64,000 nucleotides of DNA. Source: Pyronema omphalodes (Eukaryota > Ascomycota > Pezizomycetes > Pezizales > Pyronemataceae). Every line of letters starts with the position of its first letter. Position 1 is the first letter of the stretch. The stretch is taken from positions 1 to 64,000 of the forward strand of contig JAJJXM010000068.1 of the NCBI GenBank assembly GCA_024516155.1. The letters run 5' to 3'. Shown here in pieces: positions 19,301-28,745 of the stretch. The translations under genes were made by a program, and so were the position numbers. A model generated the notes under the pieces. The model had not been told where the DNA came from and ran no database searches. It saw only the letters and a list, made by a program, of their open reading frames with translations.

Positions 19301-20356
19301 CTGTTTGTATTCGGCCAGGTGTTGGGGAAGGCGGGTCTGTTTCCATCTCCTCCTGGCCCGGGTCATGTCTTTACGTGTCAGGCGTACCTCCTCCGTCCAC
19401 CATCTCTTCGACCGCGGGGTTGGGGTGAGGGTAGGTGTTGATATCGCGGCGGCGGTTTGGATAGAGTCGCGAAGGAGGGCAGCCCATTCGTCGAGGTTCT
19501 CGGCGGAGGGGTTAGCTCGGAGGTGGGACCACCGGGGGTAGGAAGCTTCGGTGAGGCGTTGCAATTCTTCGGTGAAGGTCTCCCAGTCCGTCTTGCGCCA
19601 GTTTAGTCGTGTAGTGTCGCCTGCGGTGTTGTGGTGGTCTGGGTGTAAGGAGTTGATTTGGAAACGGATCACCTCGTGGTCCGATCCCGTGGCAATGCCG
19701 TCGTCAATGGCCCAAGAAGAAATTTCCCTTGCCATCGCCGGGGCTGCCAGAGCCAGGTCGAGGACCGAAGAGCCCGATCCGTCTCGATAGTGGTAAGTAG
19801 GAACGTCCGGGACGTTTACCAGTTGCCAGTGATGGTCTTCCATCAGTTCCACCAGCACGTCTGCTCTCGCTGGTCTGCGTGCGTGGGAGTTCCACAGAGG
19901 GTGATGGGCATTGAGGTCCCCTGTGATCACGCAACGGTGTGGGAGAGTGAGGGGGGTAAGGGAGCGGGGGACGGTATATAATTTTGTTTGGGGGTCTTTT
20001 TCATTATAGATATTTAAGAGGTAAAAGGAGGGAATGAGTGTGGTGCTAACCTCGAGTACCTGGAGGTCAGGATCTCCGCTGACGTCCGGTCTTGGTGTGA
20101 CTCGAACATGTGGGTTGAGGCGAGAGATATATGCAGCAGTGCGATTGACTTTGTGGTGGCTGCGGGGGGGAAGTAACAAAAGGAAATCTGGATGTGTGAT
20201 TGCGTACCGGGGATCTTTAACGTTAATCTCTTGTACCAGCAATATGTCTATTTTGGATCCTGCTGAGTTCAGCAGTGTTGTTAGTGCGGTGGCGCTGCGA
20301 TTCGTGTTATGTGACACGATGCGAAGGGTCGCCGCTGATGAGTCGTATCTATTCAT
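16337..20356 (-). CDS. LINE-D2 ORF2: endonuclease, reverse transcriptase, RNase H
   Basis: A 1339-residue open frame from ATG 20356, the best preserved LINE ORF here. Endonuclease about residues 1-230 (NTNRSATAL, LVQEINVKD, TGDLNAHHPLW, GSDHEVIRF). Reverse transcriptase about 430-760 (KKAPGPDSITF, FLDVRGAFDN near 595, TGIPQGSPASP, YIDDVALVA near 686). RNase H about 1000-1125 (AYTDGCQLEG, EVFDAELRAIHD, HVFTDNQAAI, HWVPGHTDIPGNDQADLLAK); all four acidic positions are kept. The C-terminus has the CSCP...KHLILSCP Cys/His motif. It performs target-primed reverse transcription at the nicked site. The usual stop TAA is CAA here, so the frame reads into the A-tract and adds QKKKKK. The start overlaps the ORF1 stop by 8 nt. 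Confidence 0.93.
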   Translation of the reverse strand: MNRYDSSAATLRIVSHNTNRSATALTTLLNSAGSKIDILLVQEINVKDPRYAITHPDFLLLLPPRSHHKVNRTAAYISRLNPHVRVTPRPDVSGDPDLQVLEVSTTLIPSFYLLNIYNEKDPQTKLYTVPRSLTPLTLPHRCVITGDLNAHHPLWNSHARRPARADVLVELMEDHHWQLVNVPDVPTYHYRDGSGSSVLDLALAAPAMAREISSWAIDDGIATGSDHEVIRFQINSLHPDHHNTAGDTTRLNWRKTDWETFTEELQRLTEASYPRWSHLRANPSAENLDEWAALLRDSIQTAAAISTPTLTPTPRSKRWWTEEVRLTRKDMTRARRRWKQTRLPQHLAEYKQSRNAHYRKVRHAKDSMWKEYLAAVEGPDIWAAFRYTNPRRAQLTPPIKTQVGGREKVCVDFDSKVEAFQALFPPPPAAPPTRTSRPNPQLPWKTFTPEEIRTAITTSSPKKAPGPDSITFACLRKAYDGVPKVFNALYSTLGTKGYHPRSWREATTVVIPKPNKPDYSAIKAYHPIALLNCLGKVLEKLMATWLSLMAESHDILHKDQIGGRPKRSAIDAAMALTHEVEVNAGNRFVTSALFLDVRGAFDNVSSTRLLATMHSLGCPQAVISWCSSFLSDRTTALSFDGRTDSQRPIQTGIPQGSPASPILFLLYLRPLFDALQSEHPTLWTPSYIDDVALVAHGRTREQNARALEAAARTAFNWAQTNAVAFDDSKSEMLHFHKSRIDEHSEATNVRLPNGTIVTPGSQGGSKDVVRWIGIHFDRKLSFSQHVKIRVTAAARSLNALRSLVRHETGLSPSATRTLYQACVTSRSDFGSEIWWNGQKGLASTLQTQQNSALRRILNAFTSTPIVALHNEAAIPPVAVRLQRRSRKYVLRLLSLPPSHPVVRRCPSSFPVPNHFPTSICDPSEYDYPWNTTQKAPSRLVRMLRSVGQWILPDDVIEDTAHPNPTPWISSPLRIKISSLPKPEAAVEHLSLIRDLSDDKTNIIAYTDGCQLEGKTGAGYCITSGFPRQVNESIPMGTTTEVFDAELRAIHDCLEMCHKIISHNHLRRRRIHVFTDNQAAILRASRTTYGPGQELARAIHDIASSLRSKDTSVTLHWVPGHTDIPGNDQADLLAKTATTLTPPSSLPVSLSWIRGQIHDQYIHDWTTWYSSAPKLKTYDAPHRRRLDHAYTALPRKLSTAILGLRTGHGYFLDCLAHPPTAQYPSRSCSCPLHPPQSPKHLILSCPYFTSQRTELRRTLKIPRRRHLTLPTILHTTAGTKALSAMISETKIATAEWAHARLSKLPAEEDTSATLTTDWGTLLDLTDEHAVTSNNQKKKKK

Positions 20357-21168
20357 CAGCGGTCATGGTGGTGTCGGCGATGGGGTTTATTTCGGAGGGG
20401 ATGGCGTCTAGGGGTGTTGTCTCCGGGCGAGTCTTCTGCCAGGCTTCCCTGACGACGTTCACTTTGACGGGGCAGCGGGTGCTGTATGCGGCGTGGTGGA
20501 CGTCTGTGAGTCCATCGGCGACACAATTGGCACACTTGTAGAGGGTGTGTTGACATTTGCGGCCCTGGATTGTGGGACACTGGCTGCATTGGTGATATTC
20601 GGTGGGGTGAGGGGCGGCGCATATCGCGCAGGCGGGGCCATTGTCAGCTGGGCAGATTGCATGATGATGTCCAAATTTCTGGCACCTGCGGCATTGGTCA
20701 ATGGAACGGGCGGTGAAGAATTCTGTCACCTTGCGTTGTTCGAATAATACTGTCACCTTTGTTCTCTTGAGGAGGTTGTATTCCTCGCTGGACTTCAGTG
20801 CGATCATCACACTGGAGGCGGTCTTACCAACACGCTTGTCCGTGTGAGAGATGTACCTTGGGGGTTGTGTCAGGCGTACTTTGTGGTTCGTCTCGATTTC
20901 TTGCTGCAATTTTTGCATACCCTCGGCGGTGTCCTCGTAGTAGTCCGTGGGGATTCCGTGGACTGCCAGCTTATACCATTTTTCGTTAAGTCGGGGGGGC
21001 AAGAGGTTCGGGTGGACTGTGCAGGCAGCGGCGTGGATAACAGAGAGGTGGGGGGTGAGATCGGTAATGGATGTGTTCGGGGAGGGGGTAAGCATGAGGC
21101 TTCCTGCCATATTTTTCCTAACCGTCATGATGTTTCCTTCCACCTTCGCCTTGTGTAGGGCTTCGTTG
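20349..21168 (-). pseudogene. LINE-D2 ORF1, 3' part (zinc knuckles)
   Basis: The part of ORF1 downstream of the NAE-3 insertion. It encodes NEALHKAKVEGNIMTVRK, KLAVHGIPTDYYEDTAEGM, the VMIALKSSEEYNLLKRTK block and intact knuckles: CRRCQKFGHHHAIC, CAICAAPHPTEYHQCSQC and CANCVADGLTDVHHAAYSTRC. It ends DTTMTADE and TAG at 20349, 8 nt inside ORF2. The 5' part is at 23193-24270. Confidence 0.87.
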
Positions 21169-21182
21169 ATAGCTAATCCAAT

Positions 21183-23178
21183 AACTGAACACCACACGGC
21201 AACGGCGACCCCCCCCCCTGCATTCTCAACAACGAGCACCGAAACCCCCGGTTTTCTCATCGGATTCGGATTCGCAGCACTCTGTTACGTTATTCTCTGG
21301 ATTTTCAGGGAATTCTACGTTGTTTTTGTTGACTTTTGTCGCAAAATCAGAGTTTTCACGAGTTTTGGCTTACCCCACCTCACGAAATGTCGCCAAAACA
21401 ACGACAGAACAACGCCCGACGATCGAAACGGTCCGAAAACGCGTACAATGTTCTAGCCGACCTTCCTCATGATGGATCCAATCCTACTTTCGATGGAAGA
21501 GAAGGAAAAGTTGATGAAGTTGATGGAAACTTCGCTGGAAAACCCTTCCAGAGCGTGGTCTTGGCAGGATCACCAGTTCCTTCGGCTTCAACACACCAGC
21601 AACAAGCGACAACTGAACACAGCCGGTTCAGAGCCTACCGTCGCTGCTTCGTATCTGCAATTAACGAGGCAGTTGCAGTTGATGACGACTATGCCACCCT
21701 AGATCAACTGTTCATAGACAACTCCGCCGAACTCACTGGAGCCAACTTCCTGGGGATACAACAGATCCACCAGGATACACAGCGACGCTTCAATACCCTC
21801 GAGGACACCATATGCGACAACAGCGATGAGATGCACCACAGATTCGACGTCATGATGTCGAAATTCAGCATTCTGCTGGACGAAAACACGAAGCTGCGCG
21901 CAGCACACAACTCTACACAGAAAGAAACAGCAGCTCTCAAGGCTGCTGTGGACGCCCTGACGAAGAAAATCGACGAACAGCAACAAGTCATTTCGGCGCC
22001 CCCCTCACCGAACCTTACGGCCTCTTCCTCAGCGATGGAAGAGATGACTATGCAACTGTCCGTCGTCCAACATGACATTCAGGATGTCCTGGACGCTGTT
22101 CGCAACCCTCCTGGCAAGAGAAAGCGAAGGGGAAGTGACCAGAACACCGAACCCACCTCACCGACAAACAGAAGACCGGTGAACCACAAACCGAGAGCGG
22201 CATCACCGGTGCGAAGCCTGATGCACTCGAAACATGCGACTACCGCCGCCCAGGACAAGCTTGATGCCCTCAAGCCTATGTCCCCCCTACCTCTCCTCGC
22301 AATCACATCAACCGATGCGACACCGGAACCTCACCCTGACAGTTCATCTGCTCAGGACACACCTCTACCCGACGCCCCAAGCACTGCCCCCACTGAGACG
22401 AACGGATGGAAGACTGTGGAGGCGAAGGCTACACAGAGGAAGAAGCAGAAAGCGAAGGAGACGACACCTACGGCAGCGCCACCCAGCAAGACCCCTACAA
22501 CAAAGAATGGTGGCCGGGGAAAGAACACCCACCAACCCAGAACGACAACACCCTCTGCAAAGAAGACTTGGGCAGAAGTCGTCAAGAGCGGAGGCATCAA
22601 CGTCCAGATTGTGCTTGGGAATGGCAATCTTGGACTGACAACACCACCGACAAGAAGGGGAGAGAGGCGAGGGGGAACAGCGCGGAGGCTGAGGAAGAAG
22701 GAAGGAGAAGGGGAGAGAGGGGAGGAGAAGAGGGGCAGGGCGGGCCCGGGTGTCTCAAAGGGCAAAGAGTCAGGAGACACCGGCGGAGGAGGGGAGAGAG
22801 GAGAGGAGAGTGGGGGCACGGGTGGCCCGGCGGCTGTTTAACTTTGCTTTGGTTTTGTTTTTGCTTTGTGGAGGAAATACAGGAGGAAAAATGGTTAAAA
22901 ATGGGAGGGGAAGGGAGGAGGAAAGGGAGGAGCCCGGCGAGGCGGCCTCTGTGCAAGCAGGGCACTTGGAACATCAGACGCGCTTGGACAAGAAACCCCC
23001 GTAGTATACAGTGGGGACAGACCCCACAACCACAACGATCAAGAGGAGGAGACTGGTAGAGGTGGAGACTGGGTTTTTGCTTTTACATTTCTTTCTTCTT
23101 CTCTTTTGTATTTATCTGTCCCTTGTCATAACCTTCGGGTTGCAAACAAGTAATGAGAGAACAAACAACAAACAAACA
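21183..23178 (+). mobile_element. NAE-3: complete ORF1-only retroposon (type copy)
   Basis: The 1996 bp element lies antisense in LINE-D2 ORF1 and is flanked by the 14 bp TSD atagctaatccaat (21169-21182, 23179-23192). Order: shared 5' motif (CACACGGCAACGGCGACC, C-run, TGCATTCTCAACAAC), about 200 bp leader, one 484-codon ORF, shared 3' module, hairpin AACC-TTCG-GGTT (23130-23141) and a tail of AAAC and AACA units. There is no endonuclease or reverse transcriptase, so it must borrow them. Its 3' end matches LINE-A best. Confidence 0.93.
21387..22841 (+). CDS. NAE-3 coiled-coil ORF1-like protein
   Basis: Intact 484-codon ORF. ATG 21387 (MSPKQRQNNARRSKRSEN) is chosen because the upstream extension begins with TTG and the MxPK start is shared by other copies. 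Basic N-terminus; acidic TFDGREGKVDEVDGNF; FLGIQQIHQDTQRRFNTLED leading into a heptad-rich helix (about residues 165-215: KLRAAHNSTQKETAALKAAVDALTKKID split over the region); basic GKRKRRGSDQ; Pro/Thr linker; TWAEVVKSGGINV; and a C-tail rich in Arg, Gly and Glu that is read from the purine-rich 3' region and ends in GGPAAV. No Cys/His knuckle. Layout resembles the N-terminal half of LINE ORF1 proteins; RNA binding or multimerisation is inference. Confidence 0.78.
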   Translation: MSPKQRQNNARRSKRSENAYNVLADLPHDGSNPTFDGREGKVDEVDGNFAGKPFQSVVLAGSPVPSASTHQQQATTEHSRFRAYRRCFVSAINEAVAVDDDYATLDQLFIDNSAELTGANFLGIQQIHQDTQRRFNTLEDTICDNSDEMHHRFDVMMSKFSILLDENTKLRAAHNSTQKETAALKAAVDALTKKIDEQQQVISAPPSPNLTASSSAMEEMTMQLSVVQHDIQDVLDAVRNPPGKRKRRGSDQNTEPTSPTNRRPVNHKPRAASPVRSLMHSKHATTAAQDKLDALKPMSPLPLLAITSTDATPEPHPDSSSAQDTPLPDAPSTAPTETNGWKTVEAKATQRKKQKAKETTPTAAPPSKTPTTKNGGRGKNTHQPRTTTPSAKKTWAEVVKSGGINVQIVLGNGNLGLTTPPTRRGERRGGTARRLRKKEGEGERGEEKRGRAGPGVSKGKESGDTGGGGERGEESGGTGGPAAV

Positions 23179-23192
23179 ATAGCTAATCCAAT

Positions 23193-24270
23193 GGCGATCT
23201 TAGAGCTATCGGGCAGGGCACGGGGGTCAGGGCAGGGGATCACAATGTCTTGGACGCGGGGGGGGTTCTTGCGTTGGGGGTTGGGTTTGGTGGTCTTAGG
23301 GGGGGTCTTTGATGGGGCATCGGCTTTCCCTTTGAACAACTTGGTGGCCGCGGGTATTGGTCCTTGCCACGGTTCGTTCGCCTGGGGTGGGGGAGGGGGG
23401 TAGGTGAGGGGGAGGAGTGAGCTCGTTCTTCCGGAGTTCAGCTTCGGCGTTCAAGCACCTCTGCTTCCAGTACTCGGCTTCGCTGAGGCGGGGGGCATGT
23501 TTGGAGGGTAAATCGAGAGGGGCGTTAACGGGCTGGGTATCGGGGCTGGTGGTCTCGAGGGGGGTGGGGGATGCGGAGACGGGGGTGGGGGACACGGCGG
23601 TAGCTGTTCCTTTCGGTAGGAGGGACGGGGCGAGGAGTTGGACGGCGTCGTAGATGGATTGGAGGAGGGACTGGTTCTTGTTGATTGTCTTGAACGCTTT
23701 GTTGATTCTGTCGTTCGTTGTCTGGTCGGCGTGACGAAACATGTCCGCGGTGGTAGCTAGATTGTGGTGGAGGACGTCGATGGATTGAGCGAGGTCGGCG
23801 TTGCTGGGAGGTGTGGCGTTAATCGGAGCGGTGTCGGGGTGGAGTCGTTTGACTAGTGCAGGAACGGGGGTGGAGTCTTCGGCGATATGGGTGATAGTAT
23901 GGGCAGTGGAGGCGGCGGGGCGTTTTTTCTGTTTTCCGGTGGTTTGTTGGATGGAGTATTTAGGGTCATTGTTGCTCAGTTGATCGGGGGTGTCGGAGTT
24001 TTCGGGGAGGGGTTTTTTGTTGTGGGGTGTTTTGGGAGGGGCGTTGGTGGTGTTGCGAGAAGTTGGCGTTGGGGAGCTGTCTCGGGGAGACGCGTCGTCG
24101 TCGCTGGAATCCTCGCTGACGTCAGAGCACGTGTCTACGTGCATCTCAACGTCGGACGCGTCGGACTCGTGCGGCTCTGCGTTAGCGCGTTTTTCTTTCG
24201 CGAGCGCTCGAGGGGGCGCTTTGTCGGGGGGGAGGGGCTGTTTCTCAACAGCGGAGGATCGGGTGGGCAT
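23193..24270 (-). pseudogene. LINE-D2 ORF1, 5' part, with frameshift
   Basis: Starts at ATG 24270 (MPTRSSAVEKQPLPPDK) and follows LINE-D1 ORF1 closely. In a C-run near 23400 the length differs by one base from LINE-D1 (HLPPPPPQANEPW becomes HLPPSPTPGERTV), and the frame is lost. The correct frame continues as KTPPKTTKPNPQRKNPPRVQ up to the NAE-3 TSD. The copy is therefore defective in ORF1 both by frameshift and by insertion. Confidence 0.85.
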
Positions 24271-24580
24271 CGGAAGTTCGGAATAAGTTGATTCTGCGGT
24301 AGCGACAAGGAATCCGCGATTGAAATGATGGTTGTTGATGTGGGTGGAGGGTGGTGTTGATGGAACCGGTTCGCGGGGCTTTTCTCAGGGGCCCGAAAAC
24401 TCTTTTTCGATGAAAACTCAACGAAAAAGAGAGGGCCTGTTCTGGAAATGCTGCGAATAGGTAATTCGGGGCTGCCGAACAATAATCCGCGATAAAATCT
24501 TGCGATTTCGGCGTGGTTGTTGGAAAGGCAGGGGGGGGTCGCTCTTTGCTGATGCCGCTTCAATACGTCGGGGGTGTCAT
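24271..24580 (-). other. LINE-D2 5' UTR with chimeric 5' end
   Basis: No gene is seen. On the minus strand the shared 5' motif begins near 24553. The 30 bp before it (24551-24580) are not part of the LINE-D1 5' end. Nineteen of them (24560-24578) match, in sense, the ORF1 of LINE-E at 27101-27119. Confidence 0.7.
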
Positions 24581-24653
24581 TTCGATGGAGAACTACAACG
24601 ATGGGGAGGCAAGCCTCCTTATGTACAAAGGGCGGCCAGCACTCTTGCTGGCC
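24581..24653 (-). repeat. GyA-1 5' LTR, U3/TATA side
   Basis: The remainder of the GyA-1 LTR on the other side of LINE-D2. It contains the TATA-like tacataag and the perfect 8 bp hairpin GGCCAGCA-CTCT-TGCTGGCC. It is cut off by NAE-4; 24654-24667 is unassigned junction sequence. Confidence 0.75.
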
Positions 24654-24667
24654 TAACAACCGACAAA

Positions 24668-25550
24668 CACACCACACGGCAACGGCAACCCCCCCACCCC
24701 CTGCATTCTCAACAACGAGCACCGAAACCCCCGGTTTTCTCATCGGATTGAGATTCGTAGCACTCTGGAATTCTCAGGGAGTTCTACCTTGTCTTTGTCG
24801 ACTTCTGTCGAAAAATTAAAGTTTTCACGAGTTCTGGCTTACCCCACCTCACGAAATGTCGCCAAAACATTTACCCAGCAACGCCCGACGATCGAAACGG
24901 TCTGGAAACGCGTACACAGCCCTGATGGACCTTCCTCATGATGAATCTAATCCTACTTTTGATGGAAGAGGTGGAAAAGTTGATGAAGTCGATGGAAACT
25001 TCGCTGGAAAGCACTTCCAGAGCGTGGTCTTGGCAGGATCACCAGTTCCTTCCGCTCCAACACAACAGCAACAGGTGACAACTGAACACAGCCGGTTCAG
25101 TAACCACCGCCACTTGTGTGTATCTCCAATTAAGGAGGCAGTCGCAGTTAATGACAACTATGTCATGCTAGATCGACTGTTCAGAGACAACTGCGCTGGA
25201 CTCATTGGAGCCAGCTTCCTGGGGATGCAACAGATCCATCAGGACACACAGCGATGCTTCAATACCCTCGATGAATGCATACGCAACAACAGCGATGCGA
25301 TACGCTGCAGATTCGACGTCATGATGACCAAATTCAACGATCTGCTCGGCGAAGATGCAATGCTGCGCGCAGCATACGACTCCACACAGGCAGAAACAGC
25401 AGCTCTCAAGGCTGCTGTTGACGCCCTGACGAAGGAAATCGACCAACAGCAACAAATCATTTTGGCGCCCCGTTACCGAACCTCACGGTATCTTCCTGAG
25501 CGATGGAAGAGATGACTATGCAACTGTCCGTCGTCCAACATGATATTCAG
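24668..25550 (+). mobile_element. NAE-4: 5' part of an ORF1-only retroposon
   Basis: It starts with the shared motif (CACACGGCAACGGCAACC, C-run, TGCATTCTC) and follows the NAE-3 layout to the CATGATATTCAG block, where the antisense NAE-5 tail begins. Its own 3' part is not found beyond NAE-5 apart from possible short tail pieces at 39905-40001. No TSD could be assigned. Confidence 0.75.
24856..25550 (+). pseudogene. NAE-4 ORF, truncated and frameshifted
   Basis: Starts at ATG 24856 (MSPKHLPSNARRSKRSGN) and keeps the TFDGRGGKVDEVDGNF and heptad-rich helix blocks. Near 25470 a short C-run differs from NAE-3 (ISAPPSPNLT becomes ILAPRYRTSR), shifting the frame. The ORF is then cut by NAE-5. Confidence 0.78.
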
Positions 25551-26515
25551 GTTTATTTATTTATTTATTTATTCATACACGCATCCAACCATAAGCTTAT
25601 GGCGGAATCTACAAATTAAATACAATGTTAAGAACCTGGGGGTGATGCCAGGTCCCCACTGGGTAAGCCCCAGAGCTGTCAATGTGGGTGGGAGTGTAGT
25701 CTCCCAAGTCTCGCCGTGCAGTTTGTCATCTAGCGTCGTCAGATCCAAGGAGCCCTGTGCCCTCGGAGGCCACCTCGCCGGGTCGATCCCCCATTTCCTC
25801 CACCCTTCCCCTCCCATTTTTAACCATTTGTCCGCCTTTATTTCCTCCACAAAGCGAAAACAAAACCCAAGCAAAGTTAAACAGCCGCCGGGCCACCTGC
25901 GCCCCCACTCTGCTCTCCTCTCTCAACTCCTCCGCTGGTGTCTCCTGACTCTTTGCCCTTTGAGACACCCATGCCAGCCCTGCCCCTCTTCTCCTCCCCT
26001 CTCTCCCCTTCTCCCCCCTTCTTCCTCAGCCTTCTCACTGCCCCGCCTCGCCTCTCACCCATTCTTGTCGTTGGTGTCGTAAGTCCAAGATTGCCATTCC
26101 CAAGCACAATCTTGACGTTGATGCCTCCGCTCTTGACGACCTCTGCCCCAGTCTTCTTTACGGAGGGGGCTGTCTGTCTGGGTTGGTGGGTATTCTTTCC
26201 CCTTCCACCATTCTTCGTTGTAGGGGTCTGTTTGGGTATCGCTGCTGTAGATGTTGTGTCCTTCACTTTCATCTTCTTCTTCTGTGTAGCCTTCGCTTTC
26301 ACAGTCTTCCATCCGTTGGTCTCAGCAGGGGCAGTGCTTGGGGCGTCGGGTAGAGGTGTGTCCTGACCAGAGGAACTGTCAGGCTGAGGTTCCGGTGTCG
26401 CTTCAGTCGAGGTGATTGCAAGGAGGGGTAGGGGGACTTAAACTTGAGGGCATCAAGTTTGTCCTGGGCGGAGGTGGTTGCATGCTTCGAGTGCATCAGG
26501 CTTCGCACCGGTGAT
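25551..26515 (-). mobile_element. NAE-5: 3' part of an ORF1-only retroposon
   Basis: Antisense to NAE-4. The tail complement (TTTA)n starts at 25551. The 3' hairpin is replaced by the palindrome CCATAAGCTTATGG. Then come the 3' module, the Arg/Gly-rich C-tail, TGAEVVKSGGINV and RVASPVRSLMHSKHATT of the NAE ORF, with frameshifts. LINE-E interrupts it at the TSD gcaactctcggtt (26516-26528, 39774-39786), and it resumes at 39787. Confidence 0.82.
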
Positions 26516-26824
26516 GCAACTCTCGGTTAAGGACACACCACCCAGCAAAGAGCAACCCCCCCCTGCCTTTTCAACAACCACGCCGAAATCGCAAGATTTT
26601 ACCGCGGATTATTGTTCGGCAGCCCCGAATTACCTATTCGCAGCCTTTCCGGACCAGGCTCTCTCTTTTTCGTTGAGTTTTCATCGAAAAAGAGTTTTTG
26701 GGCCGCTGAGAAAAGCCCCGCGAACCGGTTCCATCGACACCACCCCCCCACCCACATCAAATACCATCATTTTTATCGGGGATTCCTTGTCGCTACCGCA
26801 GAAACAACTTATTCCGAGCTTCCG

Positions 26825-28745
26825 ATGCCTACCCGATCCTCCGCTGTTGAGAAACAGCCCCTCCGCCCCGACAAAGCACCCCCTCGAGGGCTCGCGAAAG
26901 AAAAACGCGCTAACGCGGAGCCGCAAGGGTCCGACGCGTCTGACACGGAAGTGCACGTCGACACGTGCTCCGACGTCAGCGATGACTCTAGCGACGAAGA
27001 CGCGTCTTCCCGCGAGAGCTCCCCCACCCCCGTCGCGCGCAACACCAGCAACGCTCCCCCCAAAACCCCCCACAATAAGAAAACCCTCCCTGATAACAAC
27101 GACACCCCCGACGTATTGACCAACCCCGACCCCGAATACACCCTTCAACGCAACACCGACAAATTGAAAGAACGCCCAGCTGCCTCCACCGCCCACACCA
27201 TCACCCACATCGCCGCCGACTCCACCCCAGTCCCCGCCAGAGTCCAACGCCTCCGCCATAACACCGACAACCCCCTATCTACCGACCCCGCCACCGACAG
27301 CCTCGCGACATCCATCAACCAACTTAACGACAATCTCAACACCGCCACGGACATGTTCCGACACGCCGACAGAGCCACGAATGACAGAGTCTCTCAGGCG
27401 TTCCGATCTATCCACAAATACCAGTCTACAATCCGTGCCCTCCACGATCTCTTGTCCCGCATTGCCCCCGTCATACTCCCCAACGAAGACATCTCAGCCC
27501 TCCTTTCCCCCTTCGAATCCTCCACCCCCGAGAACCCCACTATCCCCGCTCTACCCCCCCCCTGAATCCAACGATCTCCCCTCTATTCATGCCCCCACCC
27601 CGGCCGCCCCCTCCCCCAAGGAACTTGCCTACTGGAAAAAAGGCTGTCTTGAAGCCGAGAACGAGCTCAAGAAACACAAGATCCCCCTCCCCGTCCATGC
27701 CCCCCGCCCCGATCTGAACCCCTCCACCCCGTGGCAAGAAGAAGGACCCGCAACGAAGAAGCTATTCCCTGCTGCTGCCCCCACGCCTCCTAAACAAACC
27801 ACCAAACCCGCCAAAGCCCAAAAGAAAGAATCCCCCCCCCCCCCCCACCGACATTATTATCCCATCGCCAGAGCCCCGTTGCTTGCCAGAGAGCTCCAAA
27901 ATAGCAATCGGAGCTGCCGTCAACGACGCCTTGCGCAAAGAAAAAGCTCCTGAGAACGTCTCTATCTCAATGGTGAAGAAGAAGGTGAAAGGAAATCTTA
28001 TTTTGACCCCCCCCCCCCCCATACTACACCCGCCGATATCACCCCCCACCTGCCCCTCATCCTCGAAGCCGCCCGCAAAATACACCCTGCGTTGCTGCCC
28101 CCCCGCATAAACGAGAAGTGGTAGAAACTGGCAGTCCACGGCGTACCAACCGAGTACTACCCAGACGCCGAGTAAGGCATGAAACAACTGCGAGCCGAAA
28201 TCGAACGTCACCACTCTGTCAGATTAACCCAACCACCGCGATACATATCTCACCCCGACAAACGGGCCGGTAAGTTGGCGTCGAGCGTCATGATCGCCCT
28301 CAACTCCGTCAACGACTACAACACATTGAAACGCACGAAGGTCGCCGTCTTGTTCGAACCACGGAAGGTCACCGAGTTCTTCTCCGCCAGGCCCATCGAC
28401 CAATGCCTCAGGTGCCAGAAGTTTGGCCACCACCACGCAACGTGCGCCGCTGACAACGGCCCTACCTGCGCCATATGCGCCGCCGTACACCCAACGGAAT
28501 ATCACTTCTGTGGAGAATGCCCCAAACAGAAGGGCAGGAAGTGCATCCACACCGTTTACAGATGCTCGAACTGCGTAGCCGCAGGACATGCTGACAGCCA
28601 ACACGCAGCATACAGCACTAAATGCCCAGTGAAAATAGGAATAGTGAGAGAGGCATGGCTCAAAACCCGCCCAGACACCACCTACGACAACATCCCCGCC
28701 GAAACCGACCCCATTGCCGATACCACCATGACCGCCGATGAATAG
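26825..28745 (+). pseudogene. LINE-E ORF1, multiple frameshifts
   Basis: Starts MPTRSSAVEKQPLRPDKAPP and follows LINE-D ORF1 through the acidic region and the DMFRHADRATNDRVSQAF block. The frame breaks near 27560 at a C-run and again at runs of 15 C (27832-27846) and 14 C (28007-28020); the stops TAG at 28122 and TAA at 28172 lie between. From 28179 the C-terminal part is open again and keeps CLRCQKFGHHHATC, CAICAAVHPTEYHFCGEC and CSNCVAAGHADSQHAAYSTKC. It ends with TAG at 28743-28745, overlapping the ORF2 ATG by 8 nt. Confidence 0.85.

Larger units (their letters stand above)
15571..24580 (-). mobile_element. LINE-D2: full-length Tad-like LINE, split by NAE-3
   Basis: The second copy of the LINE-D family, on the minus strand, is bounded by the 14 bp TSD ttcgatggagaact inside a GyA LTR. 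It is nearly identical to LINE-D1 in ORF2 and the 3' UTR. ORF2 is open for 1339 codons. ORF1 is interrupted by NAE-3 and has a frameshift. The 3' end at 15571 has the (TTTA)n complement of the tail and the TTAC-loop hairpin (15608-15619). The extreme 5' end carries about 30 bp of foreign sequence (24551-24580). Confidence 0.92.
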
